A stretch of 64,000 nt of DNA, taken from the NCBI GenBank assembly GCA_024742485.1, contig JANSYK010000001.1, positions 1-64,000 on the forward strand, given 5' to 3'. Shown one piece after another: positions 28,701 through 36,353 of this stretch (its first letter is position 1; every line of letters begins with the position of its first letter). The notes below the pieces were generated by a model. That model saw only the letters and a list, made by a program, of their open reading frames with translations. It ran no database searches and had not been told where the DNA came from. Origin of the DNA: Alphaproteobacteria bacterium. Lineage in GTDB: Bacteria; Pseudomonadota; Alphaproteobacteria; Rhizobiales; Rhizobiaceae. The translations under genes and the position numbers were made by a program.

Positions 28701-31700
28701 AGGACGGCAGCCTGGTCACCACCGAAACGGGTTACGATTCAAGTGGTAACGTTGAAAATGTGAATGTCACCTCAATATCGGCAGATGGGTTGGTCACCAC
28801 CATCCAAAGGGGTGGAATCGAGCAGACCTTGACCTATTCTGCGGTCGATAATGGATCCTATGTTTGGGACAACGGTGTGGTGACGTCCGCCACTGATACC
28901 CATATTTTCGTTTCCCACGAAGTTGACGCACAGGGCATTGAGACCTGGAAGATGGAGTCAACTATTGCCGGTTCCACGACTGTTGCGCAAGCTCGCTTTG
29001 ATGAGGAAACCAAGGGCAGGTTACTCGCTGAGGCGGAGCGCATTTACGACACTATTCTTGATCGTGACATGGATGTTTCGGAAGTGGAAGTGCTTGTTCA
29101 GCATGTTTCGGACGGCCAGCTGGATCTCGCCGGCCTGGCTTCAAAGCTGCTGACTTCAGCTGAATTCGGCACACGATTTGGCACTGTGAACGATGCGCAG
29201 TTCATCACGCAGAGCTATCTCAATAGCTATGGCCGTGCACCCACGCTTGACGAAGCCGAAGCTGACCTTTCCAGCTTAGCCAATGCGATAAAAACCAGGG
29301 CCGAACTGGCAGTGGAACTGTCTCAGTCGGCCGAGCATTTGGTCGTTGGAAACGTTCGGCAATCTTCAATCAATGTCGACGTTTTCCTTAAGCCAATCGT
29401 CTTTGAACGCAGTCTGAATGTTCCACAAGTCGCCATGGTGGTTTCCGGACTTGTGGGTATCATACTGGACAGGGGCGTGACGGCCCAGGAAATCGAGACC
29501 AATACAGACCGGCTGTTGACCGGAACCGACCGGATAGAAGACATCGCGGACGATCTGCTCACCGGAACAGATGAGTCCACATCGGAAACGCTTGTCGGTT
29601 TGAATGGCACTGCACTTGTGGAGCAGCTGTTCATCAATGCCTTTGGAACGGAACCAACTGCGCACGAACTGGCAACGTGGAGTGGGCATCTTTCGTCGGG
29701 CGCTCTTTCGTCCGCGGAGTTGGTATCGGTTTTTGCGCAAAGTGGAGACTTCTGGGAATACAACCCCCTGCGTGGTTCGGGCGGCAATGATCGGTTGATT
29801 GGAGGCGATGGCCCCGACCGCATGTTTGGTGGCTTTGGTGATGATTTCATACAGGGTGGTGCCGGCGACGACATTCTAATCGGCAGCACCGGAAACGATG
29901 TTTTGTATGGCGCTACCGGAAACGACACCTATCACTACAGCCAGGGAGACGGGCGCAAATTTGTCAGTGATAGCTCGGGATCGCAGGACAGTATCGTCTT
30001 TGGTGCGGGAATTTCCGCGCAAGATCTTGTGTTGAGACGCCAAGGTAATGATCTTCACATCAGCGTTTCGGAGCATATTGGTCAACCGGAAGATGTTGTC
30101 ATAATTGACAATTGGTACGCATCGCCCGACACGGTGGAGTCCTTCCGGTTTTTTGACGGCTCGTCGGTTTCGATTGCAGATATGAGTGGTTTGCCGGGCA
30201 TGTCCGATCCGACAGGACCCGTCCGGATTCGCGACCTGATAGTAGAGTCCTATCTCGGCACCTCATCCGCATCGCCACTGGATTTGAAGAGCTGGGCGGA
30301 AACACATGCTGCCTCGTCTTCGTGGGTTGAGCAGTTCGGGTCCACATTGACCGGAGACACTGCCGAAAATGAAATGCGGCACCTGAATGGCGCGATATAT
30401 CTTGAGGCCGGGGTCACCTATTTCTTTCGGGAAACAACCGATGACGATGCGGCACTTTACATCAATGGTTTGCAAATCCTCGGCGACGACGTCTGGAACT
30501 ATTCGGCCGTGGGTTCATTTACAGCGTCCAAATCTGGATACCACAATTTGGACTATTACGCGCGAAATGGGAGTGGGCCAGGTAATTACAAGCTGGAAGT
30601 GTCCTCGAACAGTCAAGGGACGTATGCTGTTCCGTGGGTAGAGCCAACTCCCCCATTCGGATCCGATTCTGCTTACCTTGCGAACGTGGCAATCGAAACA
30701 TACCAGGGGACAACGATAACAGGAGGTTTTTTCGGCCAAACTGCTGAAGCGCTCAAGACTTGGACTATTAACCATGAGGCAACTTCCTTGCGCATGGTGA
30801 CTTCACTGGACGATTTGTATCGGGATGCTGAGGAATATGAGATCAGGCACATATCCGGACAGATATATCTGAAAGAAGGCGTTCAGTATCATTTCAAAGA
30901 GTGGGTGGATGACAATGTTCTTTTATACGTTGGAGGTCAGAAAATACTGGCTGACATGTCTGCTCCAAATCACACGGTAGGGTCGATCACGGCAAGTGCC
31001 ACGGGCTACTTCGCATTTGATCTTTATGTCCGAAATCACACGGTTCATGGAAGCACCACCGTACGGGTCTCGTCAGACAATCAAGCGTCCTATGACAGGT
31101 TGACAATTGCACTCGATACCACCGTGGCGGATGCGCTGACTGAACCATCTGTGCCGGTGCATGCAAAAGACATCCAAATAGCTTCCTACCTCAATACGTC
31201 TGCATCGGCCGTTCTTGACCTGGAAACCTGGGCCGAGACCAACTCCGCGTCATCGTCCTGGTCGGAAACCTCGGTCGCCAGCATAGCGGGAGATGCTGTT
31301 GAATTGGAGTTGCGTCATATCACTGGACGCATCTATCTGGAGGCAGGAAAGCGATACTACTTCCGTGAATCCGTGGATGACCAAGCGCTATTGCTGATCA
31401 ATGGTGACTATGTTCTTGGAGGTCCGGCATTTCCTGTCGAATCGGTCTCGTCATACAGGGCAACTGCGTCCGGCTACCACAACTTCGATTTTTATGTCCG
31501 CAACCATCTTGGCGGTGGTGGATATGAACTGGAGGTATCAACAGACGGCCAACAGACATTCGATACGGTAATTGTTGATCAACACGCACAACCCGAGGAA
31601 GTTCGATTGGATTTGGAATTGCCGGTCCACACTTCTGGTGTGATGGTCGCATCCTATTCAGTTACTTCGGCCTCGAGCCATGCTGATCTCGTATCATGGG

Positions 31701-34594
31701 CCAGTTCGAATCATGCTGATTCAGTCTGGCTTAGCGAAACATCCGGGAGTTTGTCGGGCGGCACGGCGGGTGGCGAAATGCGCCACATCATCGGCAATGT
31801 GTTCCTCGAAGCCGGCACAACATATCATTTCCGGGAGTCCGCAGACGATCAGGTCGCGCTCTCAATCAACGGTACGAATGTTCTTGGTCGAGACACGTAC
31901 ACCGGCGTTCCGACAAGTGCGGCCTATTTGGCGGAGGCAACTGGCTATCACCAGTTTGAGCTATATGTTCGAAGTGATGTCGGGTCCGGTACCTATCAGT
32001 TGGATGTATCATTGGACAATGAAGCGACATATTCGGCGATTGCGGTAGAGCCGGCTGAGATTGAAGTACCAACGGAATTCGCTCCCGTCCTTCCTGTTCA
32101 CGTCGGCGGTGTGCGCGTGTCGTCTTATCTCGCGACATCAGCTTCATCGCCAATGGACCTGAGGGACTGGACTAAAACCCACACTTCCGACACAACTTGG
32201 CTGGAGCACACAAGTGCAAGTCTTTCCGGCGATGCAGCGGAATATGAACTGAGGCATATCACCGGGCATATCTATCTGGAGGCGGGGCGGACATATTCAT
32301 TCAAGGAATCTGTAGACGACCAGATGTTGCTTGTCATCGATGGTGAGAATGTTCTTGGTGACGCATTCGCCGGTTCGTCAACGGTCGGATCCTACGCGGT
32401 TGAAACGACTGGGTATCATGAATTTGAATTGTTTATTCGAAATCACCTTGGAGCAGGTGCTTACAAGCTCAAAGTCGCAACAGATGATGAAGTGCAATTC
32501 GAATCGCTACCCGTCATCAGCAACTTTGAGAGGCAGGGTGCTGACAACGCGGACTGGCTTGCTGGCTCGCCAATGCACGTAACCGATGTAACTGGCCGAT
32601 CATTTTTGAACACGTCCATTTCGACACCGGCAGAAATGAAAAACTGGGCGAATGCTCATGGCGCAGATTTGGTTTGGGAAGAGACGACAGCATCAGGACT
32701 GTCTGGCAGCGCTCCAGAGCTGGAATTGCGCCACTTTACCGGCAGTATTTTTCTTGAAGCCGGGAAGGATTACTTCTTCCGCGAAACGGTAGATGACAAT
32801 GCGCTGTTGATAGTCGGCGGCCATACCATACTGGCTGATGACGTTTCGAATGCCTCAGCTATTGGTTCTTTCAGCGTTCCCGCAACAGGCTATTATCGCT
32901 TCGATTGGTATGTTCACAATCATTTGGGAGCTGGTGGATATTCGTTGGAAGTCTCAACGGACAACCAACAGGATTTCCAACCTCTCATTATTGAGCAAAC
33001 CTCTGAAATGACCGGAACAAATGACGCAGATGTGCTGTCTGGAGGAAGTGGTCACGATCACATTGTCGGGGACGATGGAAACGACACTTTGTCCGGCAAT
33101 CAAGGCAATGACAAACTGGAAGGTGGTTCGGGAGAAGATCAACTGGATGGGGGATCAGGTGATGACACTCTCGTTGGTGGAGCCGGTTCCGATACCATTG
33201 ACGGTGGAAGCGGAACAGGCGACATCGCGTCCTATCTGAAGTCTGATGCATCGGTGAACATTGACCTTTTGGCGAACACCGCGTCCGGTGGCCATGCCGA
33301 TGGCGAAACACTATCCGGCATCGAAAGTCTCATTGGCTCCAAACTATTTGGGGACATCCTTGCGGGGGATTCTCAGGACAATTTCATTTGGGGCAGCGGC
33401 GGCAACGATACAATAAGCGGCAATGGCGGAAACGATTTTCTCGAAGGTGGATTGGGCGCGGATACAATAGACGGGGGGCCCGGTTCCGAAGATACCATTT
33501 CATATAGGGAATCAATTGCTGGAGTCACAGTCAATCTTGCAACGAACACGGCATCGGGGGGGCATGCAACCGGTGATACATTCTCCGGTATCGAGCATAT
33601 CGATGGATCGTTTCGATTTGGCGATGTGATGACCGGCGATACTCAGGACAACACGATCTTTGGATACGGCGGAGATGACGTAATCGACGGCGGCGGCGGT
33701 AGAGACTATCTGAACGGTGGCAGAGGTGACGATGTGCTCAACGGCGGATCCGGGCTCGACACAATTGAGGGTGGGGAGGGAGCAGATACTTTGGATGGCG
33801 GAGATAGTAGTTGGGATGTGGTGTCATACAGTGGATCGAATGCAGGTGTAATCGTAGATCTCTCAACCAATACGGTGTCAGGCGGCCATGCAACGGGTGA
33901 TACAATAGCCAATTTTCGCAGTGTTATTGGTTCTAATTTTTACAGCGATACCTTAACTGGTAACCATCAGAGCAATTGGCTGTGGGGCAACGGTGGCGAT
34001 GATATTCTTCTTGGCGGCGGCGGCCGTGATGGGCTTGAGGGAGGTGCAGGAGCTGACTACCTCGACGGTGGCGCAGGGGATAAGGACATCGCTATTTACC
34101 ACGATTCAGATGCTGGGGTGACGGTCAATCTATTAACCAATTTTGCAAACGGTGGCCATGCGACTGGCGATACAATCCTAGATCTGGAATCCATTAAAGG
34201 TTCCTATGGCTATGGAGATTTCCTGACGGGGGACGCTTGGAGAAACATTTTGGTTGGGTATGGCGGCAACGACACTTTGGTTGGTGGTGCAGGAAACGAC
34301 CAATTGGAGGGTGGAAGTGACGATGATCATCTTACCGGTGGTACCGGCGACGACACCTTCGCTTACGCAGCAGATTTTGGCAACGACATCATCACGGATT
34401 TCACCGCCGGTGCGGCCAGCGAGGATGTGATTGAATTCAACGCCGTAGGCGGGTTGGCCTCCTATGCGGATGTGCTTTCGAAAGTCGCTGACGATGGAAC
34501 CGATACAACCTTAACGCTAGACATCGATAACTCGATCGTGTTGAAGAATGTCCTGGTATCGGAACTATCGACAGACGATTTCCGGTTTGCATAG
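22706..34594 (+). CDS. Giant multidomain RTX protein with HExxH and Hint domains, T1SS substrate
   Basis: 3962 residues. In order: residues 1-164, a zincin-like domain with HEAAH (75-79) and a downstream Glu in GVEAQAQAI (116), resembling proteins annotated as Vgr-related with HEMxHVWQ; 165-329, a Hint domain with Cys165, TPGHH and terminal VHN; 332-540, glycine-rich amphipathic repeats; 541-700, the KPVILDLDGDGIQ domain common in RTX proteins; about 708-2055, some 23 units of about 58 residues each with a DxDGDGxxD calcium loop; about 2108-2348, DUF4214-like segments (LLTSAEFG); RTX nonapeptides 2355-2415 plus a haemolysin-related region; six PA14-like modules 2505-3428; second RTX block 3435-3912; C-terminal T1SS signal region. 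There is no signal peptide, as expected for type I export. Function is probably surface adhesion, carrying a releasable N-terminal peptidase-like head; the catalytic role is inferred. Confidence 0.9.
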   Translation: MDKVTRSFTTGEMALLDAVFGLGTIDYSQSSVGNTRALPTDRAHAPFGNIHFPTNYREDFSDDSVPTGLKAVFVHEAAHVFQSQIGINVARDALFNRSYDYSPLFSGKDFYSLGVEAQAQAISDFFRAEHGFLPERRDMSPRTVDEFLSVLPDTIVEAYFHRAECFPSGTLIETPNGRTPIESLHPGDIVLAFDVSDTNGRSVLIPRKVVRIYQNTTQEWLVLSNGLTVTPGHHFLDEHGTFRAIEAILAQGNGTARLIAEDGSVESVSAIRIQFSEETAQLYQQREAVEFVSTGSVAKAARVFDGWTTYNFEVEDLHTYVAGGIRVHNKSGIFGQIGSALDAGLDTAGPVGSVSDLVGNTISSALHAVDGAVKNISDGFSNLGNSIFSGISGAFTSVAAGVGGFFGNLAEGNIGGAIGSAFSGAVGAVASVVGGIVSTIGSVVTGIANTIGSIFGGPSDKSSAGGNNSDSNSAGEPDSGGGFFSGIADAVGSVVGGIADAVGSVVGGIANAIGSIFGGGSSNSNSNSDSSSGGDGGGGGKPVILDLDGDGIQVTALDRSTIYMDASGDGLLQRTAWADAGDGVLFVDPDNHDAIVEKRQFVFTEWDPTATSDLEALASIFDSNGDGILSAADDDFDDFKLLVTEDDGSTTVKTLTELGITEIDLTADATQIELADGSVITGQSTFKRSDGTTGTVGDMLLASEAHGHRIVQSESTDGSGNRVLEITAYATDGTKAYSIHSVTSPDGSDITNRYDDNGDGVVDRIQTIVTVTNPDGSTVETESNLLGSVAATAVLQTRTVTSVSADGLTETIERDSTGGGWYDEREVRVTNADGSRTMTTSYLAKNGSVINSISETVSIDGLQRVEAIDEDGDGTADTTTTQTVAVHPDDSRTETIAVSNADGSFRSNVTEDVSADGRTKSVKRDLDGDGDIDVQEDHLIVVAPDGTSTSTTTIKNGDGTIRSSVTTDQSADTLTKTSRLDEDGDGDIDLTIVDATTINPDGSRESVVTQTNNDGSVRAKSKVTLGADKVTTKTWEDLNQNGTFEASDVLSLVAVNATTQERTATDYARNADGSIHAEQVAVTSADGLNRATTIDADGDGDTDTSITDVTTVNGAGIATRTIETRNQDGSLRDKTTIVTSADGLTITTETDVDGDGLIEEKMIDASVLETDDSTTQTVSRFAGDGTTLLEKTTTQKSADRLTVTVSVDSDGNGTNDQVVTEVQAADGAITRTETAYNPDGSVIGRIVTNTSANGLTTTEATDLDGDLAADLTETASTVLNADGSRTTTESATNPDASLRMRTQTTVSDDGLVTTSRADADGDGTYEREFTDTTVLNTDGSITTTSVVRSADATTLNATQIIESDDGLEMVQKTDADGDGGYDLIETVTTVLQDDGGTTTTTELRDASNTLRSSRSESISDNQRIVIVQDDLNGDGQSDMSVSQTVADDGSVETIESEIAADGTLQSRVRQVLSDDGLSQTTEVDADGNGTYETIVAETGVLNANGSQTQTVTSKGSDGSVHSRVETTASADGLSETLKEDVNGDGTNDLTVTRQTTINSDGVTTTTEQHVAADDSTLMLLTETVSADGRTVTRHIDADGNGQIDEETTIVLGNDGVTTTTSSYYSPTGVLVSKIVSTESSDGLVQGRSIDRDGDGTYEATTSDIATLSTDGSISRTVTHRDAQNALIGGESHFVSDDGLQSSVDFDLDGDGINETETDFSTTFSNNGTVVESAITRDASGVKTAESTRSTSGNELQITETADFDADGNANRDLAIIKGADGGSTETIRQFGTAGGLQQLATTIVSADERTQTTTIDTDGDGDIDLGVTTHIDLNRTERTTYEDRASDGTSLALITETSAANGVKQTAAFDVDGDGDNDFSRNTTVSYNGAGDEIRLYEHSYQTGKLHYSSETTTAANGLSSTTTFDVNGDGAVDGSTQTTTTVHADGSRTTVTGEELADGSLRSRYTETVSSDGRTTTKSYDFDGDGQDDKVSVAKVNQDGSLVTTETGYDSSGNVENVNVTSISADGLVTTIQRGGIEQTLTYSAVDNGSYVWDNGVVTSATDTHIFVSHEVDAQGIETWKMESTIAGSTTVAQARFDEETKGRLLAEAERIYDTILDRDMDVSEVEVLVQHVSDGQLDLAGLASKLLTSAEFGTRFGTVNDAQFITQSYLNSYGRAPTLDEAEADLSSLANAIKTRAELAVELSQSAEHLVVGNVRQSSINVDVFLKPIVFERSLNVPQVAMVVSGLVGIILDRGVTAQEIETNTDRLLTGTDRIEDIADDLLTGTDESTSETLVGLNGTALVEQLFINAFGTEPTAHELATWSGHLSSGALSSAELVSVFAQSGDFWEYNPLRGSGGNDRLIGGDGPDRMFGGFGDDFIQGGAGDDILIGSTGNDVLYGATGNDTYHYSQGDGRKFVSDSSGSQDSIVFGAGISAQDLVLRRQGNDLHISVSEHIGQPEDVVIIDNWYASPDTVESFRFFDGSSVSIADMSGLPGMSDPTGPVRIRDLIVESYLGTSSASPLDLKSWAETHAASSSWVEQFGSTLTGDTAENEMRHLNGAIYLEAGVTYFFRETTDDDAALYINGLQILGDDVWNYSAVGSFTASKSGYHNLDYYARNGSGPGNYKLEVSSNSQGTYAVPWVEPTPPFGSDSAYLANVAIETYQGTTITGGFFGQTAEALKTWTINHEATSLRMVTSLDDLYRDAEEYEIRHISGQIYLKEGVQYHFKEWVDDNVLLYVGGQKILADMSAPNHTVGSITASATGYFAFDLYVRNHTVHGSTTVRVSSDNQASYDRLTIALDTTVADALTEPSVPVHAKDIQIASYLNTSASAVLDLETWAETNSASSSWSETSVASIAGDAVELELRHITGRIYLEAGKRYYFRESVDDQALLLINGDYVLGGPAFPVESVSSYRATASGYHNFDFYVRNHLGGGGYELEVSTDGQQTFDTVIVDQHAQPEEVRLDLELPVHTSGVMVASYSVTSASSHADLVSWASSNHADSVWLSETSGSLSGGTAGGEMRHIIGNVFLEAGTTYHFRESADDQVALSINGTNVLGRDTYTGVPTSAAYLAEATGYHQFELYVRSDVGSGTYQLDVSLDNEATYSAIAVEPAEIEVPTEFAPVLPVHVGGVRVSSYLATSASSPMDLRDWTKTHTSDTTWLEHTSASLSGDAAEYELRHITGHIYLEAGRTYSFKESVDDQMLLVIDGENVLGDAFAGSSTVGSYAVETTGYHEFELFIRNHLGAGAYKLKVATDDEVQFESLPVISNFERQGADNADWLAGSPMHVTDVTGRSFLNTSISTPAEMKNWANAHGADLVWEETTASGLSGSAPELELRHFTGSIFLEAGKDYFFRETVDDNALLIVGGHTILADDVSNASAIGSFSVPATGYYRFDWYVHNHLGAGGYSLEVSTDNQQDFQPLIIEQTSEMTGTNDADVLSGGSGHDHIVGDDGNDTLSGNQGNDKLEGGSGEDQLDGGSGDDTLVGGAGSDTIDGGSGTGDIASYLKSDASVNIDLLANTASGGHADGETLSGIESLIGSKLFGDILAGDSQDNFIWGSGGNDTISGNGGNDFLEGGLGADTIDGGPGSEDTISYRESIAGVTVNLATNTASGGHATGDTFSGIEHIDGSFRFGDVMTGDTQDNTIFGYGGDDVIDGGGGRDYLNGGRGDDVLNGGSGLDTIEGGEGADTLDGGDSSWDVVSYSGSNAGVIVDLSTNTVSGGHATGDTIANFRSVIGSNFYSDTLTGNHQSNWLWGNGGDDILLGGGGRDGLEGGAGADYLDGGAGDKDIAIYHDSDAGVTVNLLTNFANGGHATGDTILDLESIKGSYGYGDFLTGDAWRNILVGYGGNDTLVGGAGNDQLEGGSDDDHLTGGTGDDTFAYAADFGNDIITDFTAGAASEDVIEFNAVGGLASYADVLSKVADDGTDTTLTLDIDNSIVLKNVLVSELSTDDFRFA
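23198..23692 (+). other. Hint (intein-like) domain inside the giant protein
   Basis: Block A begins at Cys165 (CFPSGTLIETPNGRTPIESL), block B holds TPGHH in LTVTPGHHFLDEHG, and the C-terminal block reads YNFEVEDLHTYVAGGIRVHN with His328-Asn329, followed by Lys-Ser. These are the residues needed for N-S acyl shift at the first Cys and Asn cyclisation at the end, so self-cleavage is chemically possible. The end resembles pretoxin-HINT domains. Confidence 0.85.
24830..28870 (+). repeat. Coding array of about 23 EF-hand-like units
   Basis: Units of about 58 residues of the form NADGS...SADGLT...DxDGDGxxD recur from residue about 708 to 2055 of the giant protein. Individual loops include DEDGDGTAD, DADGDGDTD, DVNGDGTND and DFDGDGQDD. 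Diverged copies (DLDGDLAAD, ERDSTGGGWYD, EDLNQNGTFEASD) show it is an old array. Such loops usually bind calcium. Confidence 0.85.
30218..32995 (+). repeat. Six PA14-like modules in the giant protein
   Basis: Modules start near 30218, 30660, 31154, 31622, 32093 and 32571. Each has an ELRHITGxIYLEAGxxYxFRE core, a VDDxxLLxIxG segment and an ATGYHxFxxYVRNH strand, the layout of PA14/GLEYA-type carbohydrate-binding beta-sandwiches. Typical length about 140-150 residues. Assignment to PA14 is by pattern, not by a profile search. Confidence 0.7.
33010..34440 (+). repeat. C-terminal RTX nonapeptide blocks
   Basis: Several runs of GGxGxDxL-type nonapeptides (e.g. GGSGDDTLVGGAGSDTIDGG, GGAGNDQLEGGSDDDHLTGG) alternate four times with a SYxxSxAGVTVNLxTNxAxGGHATGD segment. 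These fold as calcium-loaded beta-rolls after export and precede the C-terminal secretion signal. Confidence 0.93.
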
Positions 34595-34646
34595 GTCAAT
34601 GTCGCATCGGTGGGGCTGCGTCTGAATTGTTTGAGTTGGAAACGAA

Positions 34647-36353
34647 ATGCAATCCCCAGGCGGCACTGGATTTCAAGCAATTGAGGCGTGTCGGCGCAGC
34701 CTGAAGAGCGCTTTTTTTGGCATTGCGGCGCTTGGTCTGCCGATCAATCTCCTGATGCTGACCGGCCCGCTCTTCATGCTCCAGGTCTATGACCGGGTGC
34801 TGGCGAGCGGGTCCGTTCCAACGCTTATCGTGCTGGGTGGTCTGACGGCCGGACTCTACATCTTTTACGGCCTGCTGGAGGGAATTCGGTCTCGTGTGCT
34901 TCTGCGGATCGGCCAGCGGGTCGACGCACAACTTTCCGGCGTTAGTTATGAATCGTCCGTATCGCTCCCGCTATTGCTGGGCCGGAAGGCAGAGCGTCTT
35001 GACCCGGTGCGCGATCTTGAAAGTGTCCGGCAATTTCTAGTCGGTCCGGGCCCGTCAGCTATCTTCGATATTCCGTGGATGCCCGTGTATCTCGGCATTA
35101 TCTTCCTGTTCCATCCGATCCTCGGATTTGTGGCTCTTGGCGGCGCCATCATTATCTGCATCCTCATCGGACTGAACGAAATCACCTCGCGCAAGCCGGC
35201 GGCGGAGGCCAATCAACACGCCGTGCATCGCGCTGCGCTGGTGGAGCAGAGCCGTCGCAATGCCGAAGCAGTTGCCGCCATGGGAATGATGGCAACGCTC
35301 CGCAGCCGTTGGGACGGGTTCAATGAGACATTTCTGGACAAACAGCGTCGGGCTTCTGACCGCACCAATCTCTTCGGAACCGCGATCAAGGCCTTTCGCT
35401 TCATGCTGCAGTCCGCCATTCTGGGTGTCGGTGCCTGGTTGGCGATCCGCCAGGAAATCACCCCCGGTGTCATGATCGCGGCCTCCATTATGACCTCGCG
35501 GGCTCTTGCGCCAGTCGAGCAGGCGGTCGGACAATGGCGCGGTTTCGTCGCGGCCAGACAAGGTTTCAGGCGACTGCGTGAGGTCGTTGAAAAACGCCCC
35601 GATTTTGGTGTCGAGACAGAATTGCCGATCCCCTCTCGTGAACTTGCCGCGGAAAACATCGTGTCCGGCCCTGCTGGACAGGCCGTCTTGATGGGAGCAA
35701 GTTTTTCGCTGAAGGCCGGGGATGGTCTCGGGATCATCGGACCATCTGGCGCCGGCAAGACGATGCTCGCCAGAACACTTGTTGGTGTCTATCCGGTATT
35801 ACGCGGCGCGTTGAAATTCGACGGCGCGGATCTGACGCAATGGGCACCGGAACGCCAGGGTACATTCATCGGCTACCTGCCACAGGACATACAGCTCTTT
35901 GCCGGCACCGTGGCCCAGAACATTTCGCGATTTGCACAAGATGCGCCCGCTGAAGAGATCATCAAGGCAGCCCAACGCGCAGACGCGCACCAACTGATCA
36001 TTGATCTTCCCCAGGGCTATGACACGGAAATCGGTGCTGACGGCAACATGCTCTCTGGCGGCCAGATGCAGCGGATTGCCCTGGCAAGGGCACTCTATGG
36101 CAACCTGTTTCTCATTGTGCTCGATGAACCGAATTCCAACCTTGATACAGATGGCGAAACGGCGCTGACTCATGCCATCCGGACAATGCGGGCAGAGGGT
36201 TCCATCGTTGTGGTGATTGCGCACCGCCCGAGTGCGCTTGCCGGTGTGGATCAGGTTCTGTTTATCAAGGATGGACGCTCCCAGGCATTTGGACCAAAGA
36301 ACGAGGTGCTGCAGCAGGTGCTGGCGCCGACACAGCAGGTGGCAGCCCAATGA
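34647..36353 (+). CDS. Type I secretion ABC transporter, PrtD type
   Basis: 568 residues: an N-terminal membrane domain with six predicted helices (first pair PINLLMLTGPLFMLQVYDRV and IVLGGLTAGLYIFYGLLEG), then an ATPase domain with Walker A GPSGAGKTM (about residue 366), Q-loop YLPQDIQLFAGT, signature LSGGQMQRIALARAL and Walker B LIVLDEPNSNLD. No C39 peptidase domain, as in PrtD/LapB-like exporters of RTX proteins. It starts 52 bases after the giant gene and is therefore its likely dedicated exporter. The stop overlaps the next gene by 4 bases. Confidence 0.95.
   Translation: MQSPGGTGFQAIEACRRSLKSAFFGIAALGLPINLLMLTGPLFMLQVYDRVLASGSVPTLIVLGGLTAGLYIFYGLLEGIRSRVLLRIGQRVDAQLSGVSYESSVSLPLLLGRKAERLDPVRDLESVRQFLVGPGPSAIFDIPWMPVYLGIIFLFHPILGFVALGGAIIICILIGLNEITSRKPAAEANQHAVHRAALVEQSRRNAEAVAAMGMMATLRSRWDGFNETFLDKQRRASDRTNLFGTAIKAFRFMLQSAILGVGAWLAIRQEITPGVMIAASIMTSRALAPVEQAVGQWRGFVAARQGFRRLREVVEKRPDFGVETELPIPSRELAAENIVSGPAGQAVLMGASFSLKAGDGLGIIGPSGAGKTMLARTLVGVYPVLRGALKFDGADLTQWAPERQGTFIGYLPQDIQLFAGTVAQNISRFAQDAPAEEIIKAAQRADAHQLIIDLPQGYDTEIGADGNMLSGGQMQRIALARALYGNLFLIVLDEPNSNLDTDGETALTHAIRTMRAEGSIVVVIAHRPSALAGVDQVLFIKDGRSQAFGPKNEVLQQVLAPTQQVAAQ

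Noticed and set aside
24830-28870. Regularly spaced DNA repeats that could suggest a CRISPR array
   Set aside because: The units are in frame in one long coding sequence, with a period of about 174 bases, and encode DxDGDG loops.
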